A stretch of 16,909 bases of DNA from Stenotrophomonas_A sp035629025 (lineage in GTDB: Bacteria > Pseudomonadota > Gammaproteobacteria > Xanthomonadales > Xanthomonadaceae), in the NCBI GenBank assembly GCA_035629025.1, contig DASPIU010000060.1:1-16909 (forward strand), written 5' to 3'. Position numbers and translations under genes: made by a program. Shown here one piece after another: positions 7,304 to 14,070 of this stretch. Each line of letters begins with the position of its first letter. Positions within the stretch are counted from its first letter, which is position 1. The notes beneath the pieces are model-generated. The model saw nothing but the letters and a program-made list of their open reading frames with translations, did no database searches and was not told the origin of the DNA.

Positions 7304-8131
7304 ATGACTACTGAAAGTTCTTCGGGCCGCTTCAATGCAGCGCCCTGGTCGGCGCTGGGGCGGCATTGGTCGCTTACGCGCGAAATGACCAAGCGTGACG
7401 TCCTCGGGCGGTACCGCGGCGCGAGCTTCGGCTTGCTCTGGTCACTCATCAGTCCGTTTCTTCTGCTGATGGTCTACACCTTTGCATTCGGCACGGTCAT
7501 GAAAGGCCGATGGCCGGAAATCGAGGCAGGACAAACGCAGTTCTCCATCATCCTGTTCGCCGGCCTGATCGTGCATGGGTTTTTTGCTGAATGCCTTGGA
7601 AAGTCGGTTGTGCTGATTGTTGGGAACCCGAATTTCGTCAAGCGTGTCATTTTTCCCCTGGAGATTTTGCCCTGGCCGATGGTGTTCTCGGCGCTGTTCC
7701 ACACTTTGATGAATCTCTTGGTCTTCTTGCTGCTGCGGCTGGTCATGGATGGCCATATTGCAGCGACCACCCCGCTGTTCCCGCTTGTCATGCTCCCGCT
7801 GGTTGTCCTGATGATGGGGGTCTCGTGGCTCATGGCATCGTTCGGGGTCTACTTTCGCGACATTGGACAGATCACCGGCGTACTTTCCATGGCGATGCTG
7901 TTCCTGTCCTCGGCAATGATGCCGGTCGACAGCGTTCCGGAAAAATATCGCTGGGTGTTCCAGTTGAACCCGCTGACATTCATCATTGATCAGGCGCGAA
8001 ACGTCTTGTTGTGGGGCCGCCTGCCTGATTGGATCGGATTGGGGATCTACCTGGTGGTAAGTCTGGTCGTGTTCTACATCGGGTACGTAGTGTTCTCAGC
8101 CACGCGCCGGGGCTTCTCCGATGTCCTCTGA
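7304..8131 (+). CDS. wzm: O-antigen ABC transporter permease (Wzm/TagG family)
   Basis: A 275-residue ABC-2 type permease with about six membrane segments (near 44–64, 80–99, 120–147, 157–183, 188–206 and 243–266), the standard layout for Wzm. Family blocks include R-Y-R-G-A-S-F-G-L-L-W near 36–46, N-P-N-F-V-K-R-V-I-F-P (108–118), F-R-D-I-G-Q-I (184–190) and L-N-P-L-T-F-I-I-D-Q-A-R (221–232). It forms the inner-membrane channel that exports completed undecaprenyl-linked O-polysaccharide. It starts only 21 bases after the gamma-lyase stop without a strong Shine-Dalgarno or a visible promoter in the gap, so transcription probably enters from upstream or from inside the preceding gene. It overlaps wzt by 11 bases. 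GC is about 50% over 7561–7620 (hand count), well below the flanks. Confidence 0.93.
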   Translation: MTTESSSGRFNAAPWSALGRHWSLTREMTKRDVLGRYRGASFGLLWSLISPFLLLMVYTFAFGTVMKGRWPEIEAGQTQFSIILFAGLIVHGFFAECLGKSVVLIVGNPNFVKRVIFPLEILPWPMVFSALFHTLMNLLVFLLLRLVMDGHIAATTPLFPLVMLPLVVLMMGVSWLMASFGVYFRDIGQITGVLSMAMLFLSSAMMPVDSVPEKYRWVFQLNPLTFIIDQARNVLLWGRLPDWIGLGIYLVVSLVVFYIGYVVFSATRRGFSDVL

Positions 8132-9488
8132 CCTGGCAATAGAAGTTCATGGAGTAAGCAAGTCTTTTCCGGTTTACGCCAAACCGCACCATCGCCTGTT
8201 CCAGATGGTTATGCCTGGCCAAGGTTGGTTTCGGGAATTCAACGCGCTCAAGCACGTGGACCTCAAGATCAGCCGCGGAGAAACCGTTGGCATCGTGGGG
8301 CGTAACGGCTCCGGCAAGTCGACTTTGCTGCAGATCATCTGCGGGACCCTTTCTCCGAGTCGCGGTGACGTGAGCGTGCGCGGCCGCGTGGCCGCGCTGC
8401 TGGAACTGGGGGCCGGCTTCAATCCCGAATTCACCGGCCGTGAGAACGTGTTCCTCAATGGCACGGTATTGGGCTTGACGCGGGCAGAAGTCGAATCCAA
8501 GTTCGACGAGATTCTTGCATTCGCCGATATCGGCGAATTCATCGATCAGCCCGTGAAGACCTATTCGAGCGGCATGTACGTGCGCCTGGCGTTCTCTGTT
8601 GCGATCCACGTCATGCCTGACATCCTGATCGTCGATGAGGCCCTGTCAGTTGGCGACGAGGCATTCCAGCGCAAGTGCTTCGCCCGCATCGACGCGATCC
8701 GCGATGCCGGCGCAACCGTGCTGTTCGTATCTCACTCGGCCAGTACCGTAGTGGAGCTATGCGACCGTGCCATTCTGCTAGATAAGGGTGAGGTCATCTC
8801 CGTGGGCCCACCCAAACGAGTAATTACCCAGTACCAGAAGCTGTTGTATGCGCCCGCCGAGCGGGCGGCCGAAGTTCGACAGGCGATCGTCGCAAGTGAG
8901 GGGGCCGCGCCGACGATCCCGGAATCGCAAGACGGGAGCGGGGCAGGGCATGTCGCCGTGCCGGTCCCGGAAAACCGGCCCGACAGCTATTGGGAAGAGG
9001 GATTGCGTTCGGAAAGCGCAGTGGCGTACGCAGCACGAGGCGCTACGATCCGCGATCCTCACATGCAAATGCTGGATGGCCGTCGCGTCAATATGCTCGT
9101 GCCAGGCGAGCAGTATGTTTATGGCTATTCGGTGGACTTCGAAAGCGCGGCCGTCGCCGCCCGTTTTGGCATGATGATCCGTACCGTCACCGGGGTGGAA
9201 GTCGCCGGGGCCGCGAGTAGTACGCCCCAGGACGCTGTAGCAACCGTGGACGGCGGTTCCTGCGTCCACGTGCGCTTCCGCTTCCGTTGCTTGCTGGCCC
9301 CCGGGACCTATTTCGCCAATGCGGGCGTGCTAGGTATGGTGGAGCAGGAAGAATCGTATCTGGCACGAATTATCGATGCATTCATGTTCAAGGTGATGCC
9401 TGATGCTGGGCGTTTGGCGACCGGGTTTGTCGATCTGGACGTCGTTCCGCAAATCAGGGTCGAGAGTGACGAAGGGGTCTCTTCTTGA
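8121..9488 (+). CDS. wzt: O-antigen ABC transporter ATPase with C-terminal carbohydrate-binding domain (Wzt)
   Basis: This 455-residue protein joins an ABC ATPase (about 1–245) to a Wzt-C-type beta-sandwich (about 290–445). Walker A is G-R-N-G-S-G-K-S-T (60–68), the signature Y-S-S-G-M is at 148–152, Walker B I-L-I-V-D-E at 168–173 and the switch histidine H205. The C-terminal part shows the Wzt-C pattern (W-E-E-G near 289, strand-rich stretches, then L-A-P-G-T-Y-F-A-N-A-G-V). In studied systems (E. coli O9a), Wzt-C recognises a chemical cap at the non-reducing end of the finished chain and so couples termination to export. The long form therefore implies a capped polymer in this strain. It overlaps wzm by 11 bases and the next gene by 4, so the three are translationally linked. 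The linker at about 245–285 looks disordered. Confidence 0.93.
   Translation: MSSDLAIEVHGVSKSFPVYAKPHHRLFQMVMPGQGWFREFNALKHVDLKISRGETVGIVGRNGSGKSTLLQIICGTLSPSRGDVSVRGRVAALLELGAGFNPEFTGRENVFLNGTVLGLTRAEVESKFDEILAFADIGEFIDQPVKTYSSGMYVRLAFSVAIHVMPDILIVDEALSVGDEAFQRKCFARIDAIRDAGATVLFVSHSASTVVELCDRAILLDKGEVISVGPPKRVITQYQKLLYAPAERAAEVRQAIVASEGAAPTIPESQDGSGAGHVAVPVPENRPDSYWEEGLRSESAVAYAARGATIRDPHMQMLDGRRVNMLVPGEQYVYGYSVDFESAAVAARFGMMIRTVTGVEVAGAASSTPQDAVATVDGGSCVHVRFRFRCLLAPGTYFANAGVLGMVEQEESYLARIIDAFMFKVMPDAGRLATGFVDLDVVPQIRVESDEGVSS
9472..9477 (+). promoter_or_regulatory. Shine-Dalgarno site supporting a TTG start for the sulfotransferase-like gene
   Basis: AAGGGG (9472–9477) lies seven bases before TTG 9485. 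The TTG overlaps the wzt stop as TTGA (9485–9488). The next in-frame ATG (9512) lies inside the conserved nucleotide-binding motif, so TTG is the only credible start. Confidence 0.7.
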
Positions 9489-10945
9489 GTACGGCAATAC
9501 TGATCTGTGGCATGCATCGCAGCGGCACGTCGGCAGCTACCGGCGCGCTGCGGCTTGCCGGGGTGTCCTTGGGCAATCAGCTGCTTGAGCCAGGCGTGGA
9601 CAACCCCAAGGGCTATTGGGAGAACACGCGCGCAGTGGCCATTCATGAGCAGTTGCTCAAGGCGCTTGACCGATCCTGGGACGATGTTCGCGCGCTTCCT
9701 GATGGTTGGACGCAGGGTGCAGCAGCGGCTGAGGCCGGAGCCCAAATCCATGCGTTGATAGATGAGCAGTTTGCCGACGAGTCGCTGTGGGCGATCAAGG
9801 ATCCCCGGCTGTGCCGGTTCGTGCCCTTGTGGAAGGAAGTTCTTGAGAAGCGTGGCATCCGTGCGGTGGCTCTGTTCGTGGCGCGGCATCCCGACGAAGT
9901 GGCGAGATCCATCGAAACTCGGAATGGATGGCCCATGCCCGTCGGCAAACTGCTGTGGATGCGCTATACGTTTGAGGCGGAGGAAGCTACTCGCGACCTC
10001 CCACGGGCGGTCTTGACCTATGATCGTTTGCTGAAAAAACCAATTGACGCATTGCTGGCGGCGATGACCAGGCTGGACGTGGAGGTGCCGCCGCGCGACC
10101 ATGTGTCGCTTGAGGAACTTGATTCTTTCCTCGATGCGGGAGACAGGCACCATAGTTTCAACACAGAGCATATCCGAGCCACACCTGTCGATGAAGTGCT
10201 GGCTCAGGCATACCAGCAGCTTGTGAATATAGAGGCTGGGGCAGGCGACTGGCGTGCGTTAGGCGACAGTGGCGCCCATGCCTGGTCGCTGCTGGTACCG
10301 GCCATTCCCGAGATCGATGGAGTCGCTGCGGTAGCGCGCGAGTGGCAGAAGCGTTGCGAAATCGCCCTGGCTGAGGGGGCAGAGCATCACAGCAAACTGA
10401 TAGCACAGATCCGCTGGTCAGAGGAAGCCGTCCAGCGGCACGACGCGCTGCATGTGGACTTGGCTGCCGCGCGCGAGCAGGCGCAGCTGCAGGCATTCGT
10501 TGCGAACCAGGTTTCGAACCAGGCCCAACTGCTGGGCGAGCTGTCGCTCAGCTGGACCGAGCAGGCCCGGCGCATCGCTGAGTTGCACGAGTGGAGCGCG
10601 GATTTTCATCAGTGGCGCCGGCAGGAGATTGAGGACCTCCGTGCGCAGCTGCTGGAACTGCAGCGCACGAATGCGGTTCTTGAAAAGCGGGCGACCGATT
10701 TGCAGGTCGTAACTGATCGAAGCGTGGCGGAAGCGGCTATGCTTCGCGATGAGGCGCACAGCCTGAGGGTGGAGAATCAGAACCTGCGAGAGGACGCCCA
10801 CCGCCTGCTTGGGGAAAACCACGCGCTGATGGATGAACGCCAACAGGCAGTTTTGCAACTGAACCTGGTGCTGCGTTCCTTTACATGGCGCTTTACCCGC
10901 CCGCTGCGTTCCGCAGTTGATTGGCTGCGTCGTTTGATTTCCTGA
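9485..10945 (+). CDS. Sulfotransferase-like protein with long coiled coil and C-terminal membrane-anchor motif; candidate O-chain terminator
   Basis: A 486-residue three-part protein. Residues 1–210 are sulfotransferase-like: PAPS 5'-phosphosulfate loop G-M-H-R-S-G-T-S (9–16), N-P-K-G-Y-W-E-N (40–47), K-D-P-R (105–108), and the 3'-phosphate motif R134-H-P-D-E-V-A-R-S142 followed by I-E-T-R-N-G-W. Residues about 295–460 are a heptad-like coiled coil rich in Q, E, L and R. The end (about 464–486) carries S-F-T-W-R-F-T-R-P-L-R plus an amphipathic basic helix, a motif common at the ends of O-antigen glycosyltransferases and probably membrane-associating. Translation is coupled to wzt. The likely activity is PAPS-dependent sulfation of a sugar, but the sulfotransferase-fold family also includes proteins of unproven activity. 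The catalytic domain plus coiled coil plus anchor layout resembles WbdD, the chain-length ruler of the O9a system; this role is inference. Confidence 0.8.
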   Translation: MSTAILICGMHRSGTSAATGALRLAGVSLGNQLLEPGVDNPKGYWENTRAVAIHEQLLKALDRSWDDVRALPDGWTQGAAAAEAGAQIHALIDEQFADESLWAIKDPRLCRFVPLWKEVLEKRGIRAVALFVARHPDEVARSIETRNGWPMPVGKLLWMRYTFEAEEATRDLPRAVLTYDRLLKKPIDALLAAMTRLDVEVPPRDHVSLEELDSFLDAGDRHHSFNTEHIRATPVDEVLAQAYQQLVNIEAGAGDWRALGDSGAHAWSLLVPAIPEIDGVAAVAREWQKRCEIALAEGAEHHSKLIAQIRWSEEAVQRHDALHVDLAAAREQAQLQAFVANQVSNQAQLLGELSLSWTEQARRIAELHEWSADFHQWRRQEIEDLRAQLLELQRTNAVLEKRATDLQVVTDRSVAEAAMLRDEAHSLRVENQNLREDAHRLLGENHALMDERQQAVLQLNLVLRSFTWRFTRPLRSAVDWLRRLIS

Positions 10946-11001
10946 TTGAACCATACTCGCCAGGCATCAGTGCCGGCGCACTCACACACCTGAGCGAACC
11001 G

Positions 11002-12162
11002 ATGATCTATTACACCTCAATTTGTGCCAACTACCTCCCGAAAGCGATGGCGCTCGCCGAGTCGGTGAAGCGCCACAACCCGGACGCGGTCTTTGTGCTT
11101 TGCCTTGTCGAGCGCGAGGTGCCGGCGATCGCGCGGTCATTCCCGCATTTTGACGACGTCGTGCTCGCGAAGGATGCTGGCTGGGACAACTTTGACGCTT
11201 TCATGTTCCGTCATTCGATTGTCGAAGCCTCCACTGCGGTGAAGCCCCGCTTCCTGCAGTACCTGATTGAACGATTCGCGAACGCGGAAAAGTTCGTCTA
11301 TCTCGATCCAGACGTGCTGGTGTATGGGGAGTTTACCGAGCTGCGCGCGCTGCTCGATGAGCATAGCATCGTGCTCGCTCCGCATCTGCTGCGCCCTGGA
11401 AACATCGACATGGAGATCAGCTCCTTGGCGCACGGTAGCTATAATTTGGGATTCCTTGCCGTGCGACGCAGTGACAACGCTCATCGCTTCGTAAGCTGGT
11501 GGGCGAACCGCCTGTTCCTGTTCTGCTACGACGACAAGGCCCGCGGCATCTTCACGGACCAGAAGTGGATTGACTTGGCGCCGTGTTTCTTCGACGTGCA
11601 CGTACTCAAGCACCACGGCTATGATTTCGCGACGTGGTCGCTTCTGGGAAGTGATCTGCGTGGAACCGATGGCAACTATGTCGTAAACGGAGACCCGCTG
11701 CGCTTCATCCATTTCTCTGGTTTGGACTCCGGCACGATTGATAAGGCCATTGGTTGGTGGCTCACTGACGACAACAGCGCTTGTTTCAAGACTCTGTACG
11801 CCGAGTACAAGGCGCTGTTGGAGCACCATGGCCAGCGCGAGTTGGGCAGGCTGCCCTGGAGCTACAACACTTACCTGGACGGCTCGGCAATCGCCCGCAA
11901 CACGCGCTTGCTGTATCGCGACCCCGCACTGTGGGAACAGATTCCCCAGCCTTACGCCGCCAGCGATGTGCAAATCGCGATGGCTGCCCGCGTCGATGTA
12001 GAGGTTCCTGCACCACTGGAAGGTCTGAACAACCTCGAATCGCGCTACCCGCGGGCGAAACATGCGCCGCCGACCATACTCGATCGACTTGCCCGTTCCG
12101 TTGTGGACATTGGCTTCGGTGCGACCGTCACCAAGGCACTCAGGAAGCTGGCCGGCGCCTGA
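11002..12162 (+). CDS. GT8-like glycosyltransferase of the O-antigen locus
   Basis: A 386-residue cytoplasmic protein with a GT-A nucleotide-sugar fold. It begins M-I-Y-Y-T-S-I-C-A-N-Y-L-P-K-A, as in LPS-locus transferases of this type. It has V-E-A-S-T-A-V-K-P-R-F-L (74–85) and the metal/nucleotide site F-V-Y-L-D-P-D-V (98–105, DPD at 102–104). Later blocks Y-N-L-G-F-L-A-V, F-T-D-Q-K-W-I-D-L, H-G-Y-D-F-A-T-W-S-L and R-F-I-H-F-S-G resemble GT8-like families. The donor and acceptor sugars cannot be read from the sequence. I chose ATG 11002; an upstream in-frame TTG at 10921 lies within the previous gene and adds an unrelated tail. The ribosome binding site is weak. A 56-base gap, the largest in the locus, precedes it and holds only a small AGTGC/GCACT hairpin. 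Confidence 0.82.
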   Translation: MIYYTSICANYLPKAMALAESVKRHNPDAVFVLCLVEREVPAIARSFPHFDDVVLAKDAGWDNFDAFMFRHSIVEASTAVKPRFLQYLIERFANAEKFVYLDPDVLVYGEFTELRALLDEHSIVLAPHLLRPGNIDMEISSLAHGSYNLGFLAVRRSDNAHRFVSWWANRLFLFCYDDKARGIFTDQKWIDLAPCFFDVHVLKHHGYDFATWSLLGSDLRGTDGNYVVNGDPLRFIHFSGLDSGTIDKAIGWWLTDDNSACFKTLYAEYKALLEHHGQRELGRLPWSYNTYLDGSAIARNTRLLYRDPALWEQIPQPYAASDVQIAMAARVDVEVPAPLEGLNNLESRYPRAKHAPPTILDRLARSVVDIGFGATVTKALRKLAGA

Positions 12163-12206
12163 TCGCTGCAGCGTCGAAGGAACATGTGAATGAAATGGAG
12201 GGCGTC

Positions 12207-13058
12207 ATGGCGCGGGTCTCGATAGTCATACCTTGCTATAACGCGGGCGACCTCATCCTGGAGGCAGTCGAATCTGCGTTGGCGCAAACCTACGCGGACA
12301 TTGAGTTGGTAATCGTCGACGACGGGTCGACCGATCCACGCAGCCGTGAGATTCTGGACCGCGCCAGTTGGCCACGCACCACCATCATCCGGCAGCCAAA
12401 CGCGGGCCCGGCCGCGGCGCGCAATCGGGCTGTGGCGGCGGCTTCGGGCGATTATATTTTGCCGCTTGATGCGGACGACCGCATCGATCCTACATACGTG
12501 GAAAAGGCGATTGCTGTTCTAGAGACGCGACCGGAAGTCGGTGTCGTGTATTGCCGCGCGATGAAGTTCGGTGCCGAAAGCGGCCCCTGGAGCTTGCCGC
12601 GATACGATTTGCGTGAACTGGTCATCGACAACGTAATTTTCGTGACTGCCCTGTATCGCAAGGCCGACTGGGCAGCAGTTGGAGGTTACAGCGAAACACT
12701 CCGGCACGGCGTGGAGGATTATGAGTTCTGGGTCAAGATGGTCGCCCTGGGGCGAGACGTAGTCCAACTGGACGAGTTCCTGTTCTTCTATCGAATCCAG
12801 GACGTCTCACGTACGAGCGAGTTTCAGCAGGACCGCAGTGCGGTTGTTAAAACATATGCGGATATTTTTAGGAATAACTCGGAGTTCTACCTGCGCAATG
12901 CCGAATACCTGTTCGAGCACCGCTTTGGGTTGTACGATGAGTTATTGCGATATCGTTCCCGGTATGGACTCGTTGATCAGATAATCACCAAGCGGCCTTG
13001 GCTGGAACGATGGGCGCGCGCGGCAAACCGCTTACTGCGCAAGCTGGTCAGGAAGTAA
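12207..13058 (+). CDS. GT2-family glycosyltransferase
   Basis: A 283-residue GT-A transferase. The typical order of blocks is V-S-I-V-I-P-C-Y-N (4–12), E-L-V-I-V-D-D-G-S-T-D (33–43), N-A-G-P-A-A-A-R-N (65–73), metal site L-D-A-D-D (87–91) and the base-like E170-D171 in G-V-E-D-Y-E-F-W. The C-terminal third is charged and helical and ends in a basic segment (R-L-L-R-K-L-V-R-K), which may touch the membrane. It adds one sugar of the O-chain, identity unknown. ATG 12207 follows GGAGG (12197–12201) and puts the first beta strand right after the start; GTG 12186 and ATG 12195 are alternatives that add at most seven residues. GC drops sharply here: only 24 G/C in the 60 bases from 12841, consistent with acquired DNA. 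Confidence 0.87.
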   Translation: MARVSIVIPCYNAGDLILEAVESALAQTYADIELVIVDDGSTDPRSREILDRASWPRTTIIRQPNAGPAAARNRAVAAASGDYILPLDADDRIDPTYVEKAIAVLETRPEVGVVYCRAMKFGAESGPWSLPRYDLRELVIDNVIFVTALYRKADWAAVGGYSETLRHGVEDYEFWVKMVALGRDVVQLDEFLFFYRIQDVSRTSEFQQDRSAVVKTYADIFRNNSEFYLRNAEYLFEHRFGLYDELLRYRSRYGLVDQIITKRPWLERWARAANRLLRKLVRK

Positions 13059-13084
13059 GAATTTCTGGGGATCGAGTGGATAAC

Positions 13085-14062
13085 ATGGAATCGCGTGTCG
13101 CGGTGATCATTCCTGCGTACAAGGTCAAGGCACAAGTACTCGACGTCATTGGGAGAATCGGTCCCGAGGTTGCGCGGATCTACGTCGTTGACGACTGCTG
13201 TCCCGAAGGTTCAGGGGACTTCGTGGAGGCCAACTGCGGCGATCCAAGAGTCAAGGTGGTACGCAATCCTGAGAACCTCGGGGTCGGCGGTGCGGTGATG
13301 AATGGCTATATTGCCGCCATCGCGGACCGGTGTGATGTCTTGGTGAAGGTCGACGGTGATGGCCAGATGGATCCGGCTCTGATCGACGGTTTCATTGAGC
13401 CCATCCTGTCAGGCGAAGCTGACTACACCAAAGGAAACCGGTTCTACGATCTGTCTGGAATTTCGGCCATGCCCAAGCTTCGGCTTTTTGGCAACGCCGG
13501 GCTGTCGTTCCTCGCGAAGCTGTCGTCCGGGTATTGGGACCTGTTTGACCCGACCAACGGTTATACCGCGATCCACGCGCAGGTTGCACGGCACCTGCCA
13601 TTCGGGAAGATCAGTAAGCGCTATTTTTTTGAGACGGACATGCTGTTCCACCTCAACATCCTTCGGGCCGTGGTCGTGGATGTGCCTATGCACGCAAAAT
13701 ATGAGGACGAGGTGAGCAATCTGAAGATTTCAAAGATCTTCGGTGAGTTCTTGTACAAGCATGCTCGGAACTTTTGCCGCCGGGTTTTCTACAACTACTA
13801 TCTGCGCGGGATGTCGGTGGCCTCTCTCGAGCTCCCGCTGGGTTTGCTCCTGGTCATTGTCGGGGTTGGCTATGGTGGGTATCACTGGGCCCAGTCAATG
13901 CGCATGAACGTGGAGACCGCGGCTGGCACCGTAATGGCTGCGGCGCTGCCCGTTATCATCGGCATCCAGATGTTGTTGGCGTTTGTCGGCTATGACATGG
14001 CTTCGGTGCCGCGGCGGCCGCTGCATCCCCGCGCCCGCGCGCCTCTCGCTCGACACCGGTAG
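13085..14062 (+). CDS. GtrB-like polyprenyl-phosphate glycosyltransferase (GT2 with two C-terminal membrane helices)
   Basis: A 325-residue protein with a dolichyl-phosphate-sugar-synthase type GT2 domain: V-A-V-I-I-P-A-Y (5–12), Y-V-V-D-D-C-C-P (33–40), N-L-G-V-G-G-A-V (64–71), metal site D-G-D-G-Q-M-D-P (90–97) and F-D-P-T-N-G-Y near 157. Two hydrophobic helices follow near 247–270 and 280–304, then a basic tail V-P-R-R-P-L-H-P. Family members transfer a sugar from a nucleotide to undecaprenyl phosphate at the inner face of the membrane; the lipid-linked sugar is flipped (usually by GtrA) and used by a periplasmic GT-C enzyme. Such an enzyme is the next gene, eight bases downstream. No GtrA is present in the window. 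ATG 13085 is chosen because the longer frame from 12998 runs into the previous gene. Confidence 0.86.
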   Translation: MESRVAVIIPAYKVKAQVLDVIGRIGPEVARIYVVDDCCPEGSGDFVEANCGDPRVKVVRNPENLGVGGAVMNGYIAAIADRCDVLVKVDGDGQMDPALIDGFIEPILSGEADYTKGNRFYDLSGISAMPKLRLFGNAGLSFLAKLSSGYWDLFDPTNGYTAIHAQVARHLPFGKISKRYFFETDMLFHLNILRAVVVDVPMHAKYEDEVSNLKISKIFGEFLYKHARNFCRRVFYNYYLRGMSVASLELPLGLLLVIVGVGYGGYHWAQSMRMNVETAAGTVMAAALPVIIGIQMLLAFVGYDMASVPRRPLHPRARAPLARHR

Positions 14063-14070
14063 CGACGCCA

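Noticed and set aside
11781..12206. N-terminal extension of the GT2 protein back to 11781
   Set aside because: It overlaps the end of the GT8-like gene in another frame and is not GT2-like; the first beta strand begins right after ATG 12207, which has its own GGAGG.
12998..13084. N-terminal extension of the GtrB-like protein
   Set aside because: It overlaps the preceding GT2 gene and adds a non-family segment; ATG 13085 sits directly before the conserved first strand.
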